Source: GCA-2709075 sp038146865
Lineage (GTDB): Bacteria; Pseudomonadota; Alphaproteobacteria; MPNO01; UBA2964
DNA length: 64,000 nucleotides
Assembly (NCBI GenBank): GCA_038146865.1
Contig: JAYQSL010000007.1
Span: forward strand, 310,001 to 374,000
Direction: 5' to 3'
Below the pieces are notes generated by a model that did not search any database, was not told the origin of the DNA, and saw nothing but the letters and a program-made list of their open reading frames with translations. Positions 61,937 through 64,000 of this stretch are shown one piece after another. Made by a program: the position numbers and the translations under genes. Numbering within the stretch: the first letter of the stretch is position 1; each line of letters starts with the position of its first letter.

Positions 61937-62494
61937 ATGGCAACATCGGGTGAAGAGACCTTAGAAAGCCAACCTCAAGAGGGGGAAACTCGGAGGGATT
62001 TCCTAACTCTGGCGACAGGCGCATTCGGTGCGTTTGGTGTAGGCGCTGCGGCTTGGCCTTTAATAGATCAGATGAATCCGGCCGCTGATACTCTTGCGGC
62101 TTCTACGACAGAGGTAAATCTAGAGCCTATTCGAGAAGGGCAGAGGGTCGTCATTAAGTGGCGCGGGAAACCTGTTTTTATAACCCGTCGGTCGGAGGCA
62201 CAGATCAAAGAGGCCAGAGCCGTCCCTATTGCTGATTTAGTGGACCCTGAAAAAGACGAAGACCGTGTTCAGAAGCCTGAATGGCTGATCGTGGTTGGAG
62301 TCTGTACCCACCTCGGATGTATTCCCCTTGGGAGTAAGCAAGGTGAAAAGCGGGGCGAATACAAGGGATGGTTCTGCCCTTGTCATGGTTCGCATTACGA
62401 CACCTCTGGGCGGATCCGAAAAGGACCCGCTCCGACAAACCTTCCAGTACCTAAATATTCTTTCCTTTCGGATAAATTGGTCCGCGTAGGCTAG
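61937..62494 (+). CDS. petA: Ubiquinol-cytochrome c reductase iron-sulfur (Rieske) subunit
   Basis: 185 aa Rieske protein of the bc1 complex. A twin-arginine-type signal/anchor starts E-T-R-R-D-F-L (Arg19-Arg20) with the hydrophobic helix at about 23-43. The cluster ligands are Cys123, His125, Cys147 and His150 (CTHLGC ... CPCH), with Cys128 and Cys149 forming the disulfide. It transfers electrons from ubiquinol toward cytochrome c1. It starts the petABC operon; petB follows after 11 bases. Confidence 0.96.
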   Translation: MATSGEETLESQPQEGETRRDFLTLATGAFGAFGVGAAAWPLIDQMNPAADTLAASTTEVNLEPIREGQRVVIKWRGKPVFITRRSEAQIKEARAVPIADLVDPEKDEDRVQKPEWLIVVGVCTHLGCIPLGSKQGEKRGEYKGWFCPCHGSHYDTSGRIRKGPAPTNLPVPKYSFLSDKLVRVG

Positions 62495-62505
62495 AGGAAC
62501 GCATT

Positions 62506-63816
62506 ATGAGTAAAACAAAATTTACTAATCCAGTCATGAAGTGGGTAGATGATCGCTTGCCGGTGTTTACGTTTATGCAGCATGAGCTCCATGAATATCC
62601 CACCCCTAAAAATCTCAATTATTTTTGGAATTTTGGCTCGTTAGCCGGGATTGTCCTTGTGACGATGATCGTTACAGGAATTGTGTTGTCCATGCATTAT
62701 ACGCCTCACGTGGACTATGCTTTTGATAGCGTCGAGAGGATTATGCGTGATGTTAACCATGGCTGGTTGATACGCTACGTCCATATGAATGGTGCTTCAG
62801 CATTCTTTATCATCGTTTTTATCCATATTTTTCGGGGGCTTTATTACGGATCCTACAAAGCCCCAAGAGAATTACTTTGGATGCTAGGAGTGGTTATTCT
62901 TTTGTTGATGATGGCGACAGCCTTCCTGGGGTATGTGCTGCCTTGGGGACAAATGAGTTTTTGGGGAGCTACGGTGATCACGAATTTATTCTCTGCGATC
63001 CCCTTGATAGGTGAGCCGATTGTCACTTGGTTATGGGGTGGGTTTTCGGTCGACAACGCGACCCTCAATCGCTTCTTCAGCCTCCACTTCCTTTTGCCGT
63101 TCGTCATAGTAGGGGTGGTTGTTCTCCATATAGTGGCTCTTCACACACATGGGTCTAACAATCCAGTCGGAATTGATACAACAGGCAATGATGACCAAAT
63201 TCCTTTTCACCCTTACTACACAGTAAAAGATTTATTCGGGTTGGGTGTTTTTCTTGTTTTATTTTGCCTATTCGTTTTCTACGCCCCAAATTACTTGGGT
63301 CATCCTGATAATTATATCCCCGCAGATCCGCTGCAAACGCCGCCCCATATCGTGCCAGAATGGTATTTTCTGCCATTCTACGCAATTTTAAGGTCCATCA
63401 CGTTTGATATATGGTTTTTAGACGCAAAGCTGTTAGGCGTGATCGCTATGTTTGCATCGATCGGTTTGCTTTTCATTTTACCTTGGTTGGATCGCTCGCC
63501 CGTTCGCAGCGCTCGATTTAGACCTATCTATCGACAGTTCTACTGGGTGCTCGTGATCGATTGTTTTATTCTCGGAATAGTCGGTGCAAATTCTCCTGAT
63601 GACCCAGTGTTTAATGGCCTTGATGGTTTTCAGTTTATCCATTTAGGTATGATCTCAACGGCCTACTATTTCTTCCATTTTTTAATTTTGCTTCCATTAC
63701 TAAGCGTGATTGAGAAACCTGATCCTTTGCCAGCCAGCATAAACGAACCGGTTTTGGGTGGAGGAGGGCAATCTGTGCATGTCCCGGGTAAGCCTATGGA
63801 GAAAGTTAATGAATAA
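62506..63816 (+). CDS. petB: Cytochrome b of the bc1 complex
   Basis: 436 aa integral membrane cytochrome b with eight helices in the N-terminal and C-terminal domains. The heme-binding histidine pairs lie in the HMNGASAFFIIVFIHIFRG and HFLLPFVIVGVVVLHIVALHTHG segments. PEWYFLPFYAILRS holds the Qo-site PEWY motif. The full-length form (not split b6/IV) fits alphaproteobacteria. An 8-base overlap with the petC start links translation. Confidence 0.97.
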   Translation: MSKTKFTNPVMKWVDDRLPVFTFMQHELHEYPTPKNLNYFWNFGSLAGIVLVTMIVTGIVLSMHYTPHVDYAFDSVERIMRDVNHGWLIRYVHMNGASAFFIIVFIHIFRGLYYGSYKAPRELLWMLGVVILLLMMATAFLGYVLPWGQMSFWGATVITNLFSAIPLIGEPIVTWLWGGFSVDNATLNRFFSLHFLLPFVIVGVVVLHIVALHTHGSNNPVGIDTTGNDDQIPFHPYYTVKDLFGLGVFLVLFCLFVFYAPNYLGHPDNYIPADPLQTPPHIVPEWYFLPFYAILRSITFDIWFLDAKLLGVIAMFASIGLLFILPWLDRSPVRSARFRPIYRQFYWVLVIDCFILGIVGANSPDDPVFNGLDGFQFIHLGMISTAYYFFHFLILLPLLSVIEKPDPLPASINEPVLGGGGQSVHVPGKPMEKVNE

Positions 63817-64000
63817 ACTTGCTATCATTTTAAGTTTATTGTTTGGCCTGGGAGCGCCGGGATTATCTCTAGCCGCTGGTGAAGCTTTGCCTCCACCAAA
63901 GCAAAATTGGTCATTTGGGGGACTTTTCGGAACCTTTGATCGAGGAGCGTTACAGCGTGGTTATCAAGTCTATAATGAGGTATGTGCAGGCTGCCATGGC
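63809..64000 (+). CDS. petC: Cytochrome c1, N-terminal part cut by the right edge
   Basis: The last gene, open to the window end (64 codons visible). It starts at ATG 63809 inside the petB tail. The protein begins with a signal peptide MNKLAIILSLLFGLGAPGLS and LAAGEA; the mature part has the conserved W-S-F-G-G-L-F-G-T-F-D region and the heme motif C-A-G-C-H at 59-63. It is the third subunit of the bc1 complex; the C-terminal anchor lies beyond the edge. Confidence 0.94.
   Translation, partial: MNKLAIILSLLFGLGAPGLSLAAGEALPPPKQNWSFGGLFGTFDRGALQRGYQVYNEVCAGCHG

Overview
The window is a gene-dense stretch of a chromosome from an alphaproteobacterium, probably an uncultured free-living (likely marine) member near Rhodospirillales. 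Several block orders are typical of this class: ftsE-ftsX-ydcF-plsC, argH-lptM-lysA-TIGR02302, a HIG1-type membrane protein with etfB-etfA-hbd, moxR-DUF58-DUF4159 beside DUF1285-Nudix-DUF6111-cca, and petABC. The bases look moderately AT-rich. Quinone chemistry (Coq7), a Rieske/cytochrome bc1 complex and O2-dependent HemF indicate aerobic respiration. The taxon is an inference from gene content; no rRNA gene is present.

Layout. 1-16 kb is mostly housekeeping: a dienelactone-hydrolase-like secreted enzyme, cell-division ABC transporter FtsEX with two membrane/envelope genes, hypoxanthine salvage (hpt), a large TIGR02302 membrane protein, lysine and arginine synthesis genes with a tiny LptM lipoprotein between them, a TlpA-like redoxin, and the electron-transfer flavoprotein/hydroxyacyl-CoA dehydrogenase operon. 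15-30 kb mixes repair and hydrolase genes, a frameshifted VOC gene, three Fe(II)/2-oxoglutarate TauD/TfdA dioxygenases, coq7-dsbB-yqaA, tRNA-Leu(CAA), a glycosyltransferase, an SDR, a TauE/SafE exporter, an aquaporin and a Zur-type regulator.

30.6-50.9 kb reads as a catabolic and uptake island. A five-gene operon encodes a three-subunit molybdenum hydroxylase, an enoyl-CoA hydratase and an ACMSD-like metal-dependent hydrolase/decarboxylase. It is divergent from a UbiD-family decarboxylase. Next come a TRAP transporter, a second enoyl-CoA hydratase with a histone-like basic tail, a frameshifted glutathione S-transferase, a complete LivKHMGF ABC transporter, and a second closely related TRAP transporter with a divergently transcribed binding protein. 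Together they suggest import of an organic acid (possibly aromatic or heteroaromatic), hydroxylation, decarboxylation and CoA-linked breakdown. The substrate cannot be named from sequence.

50.9-64 kb returns to conserved core genes: a MoxR/DUF58/BatA-like module, DUF1285, CoA pyrophosphatase, CCA-adding enzyme, HemF, TrmL and the start of the petABC operon, which runs off the right edge inside cytochrome c1. A partial gene also runs off the left edge.

I saw no rRNA, CRISPR array, insertion sequence, prophage or plasmid-type gene. No gap between genes exceeds 300 bases. The longest are about 1001-1284 and 19758-20040; both are AT-rich and I see no gene or clear structure in them.
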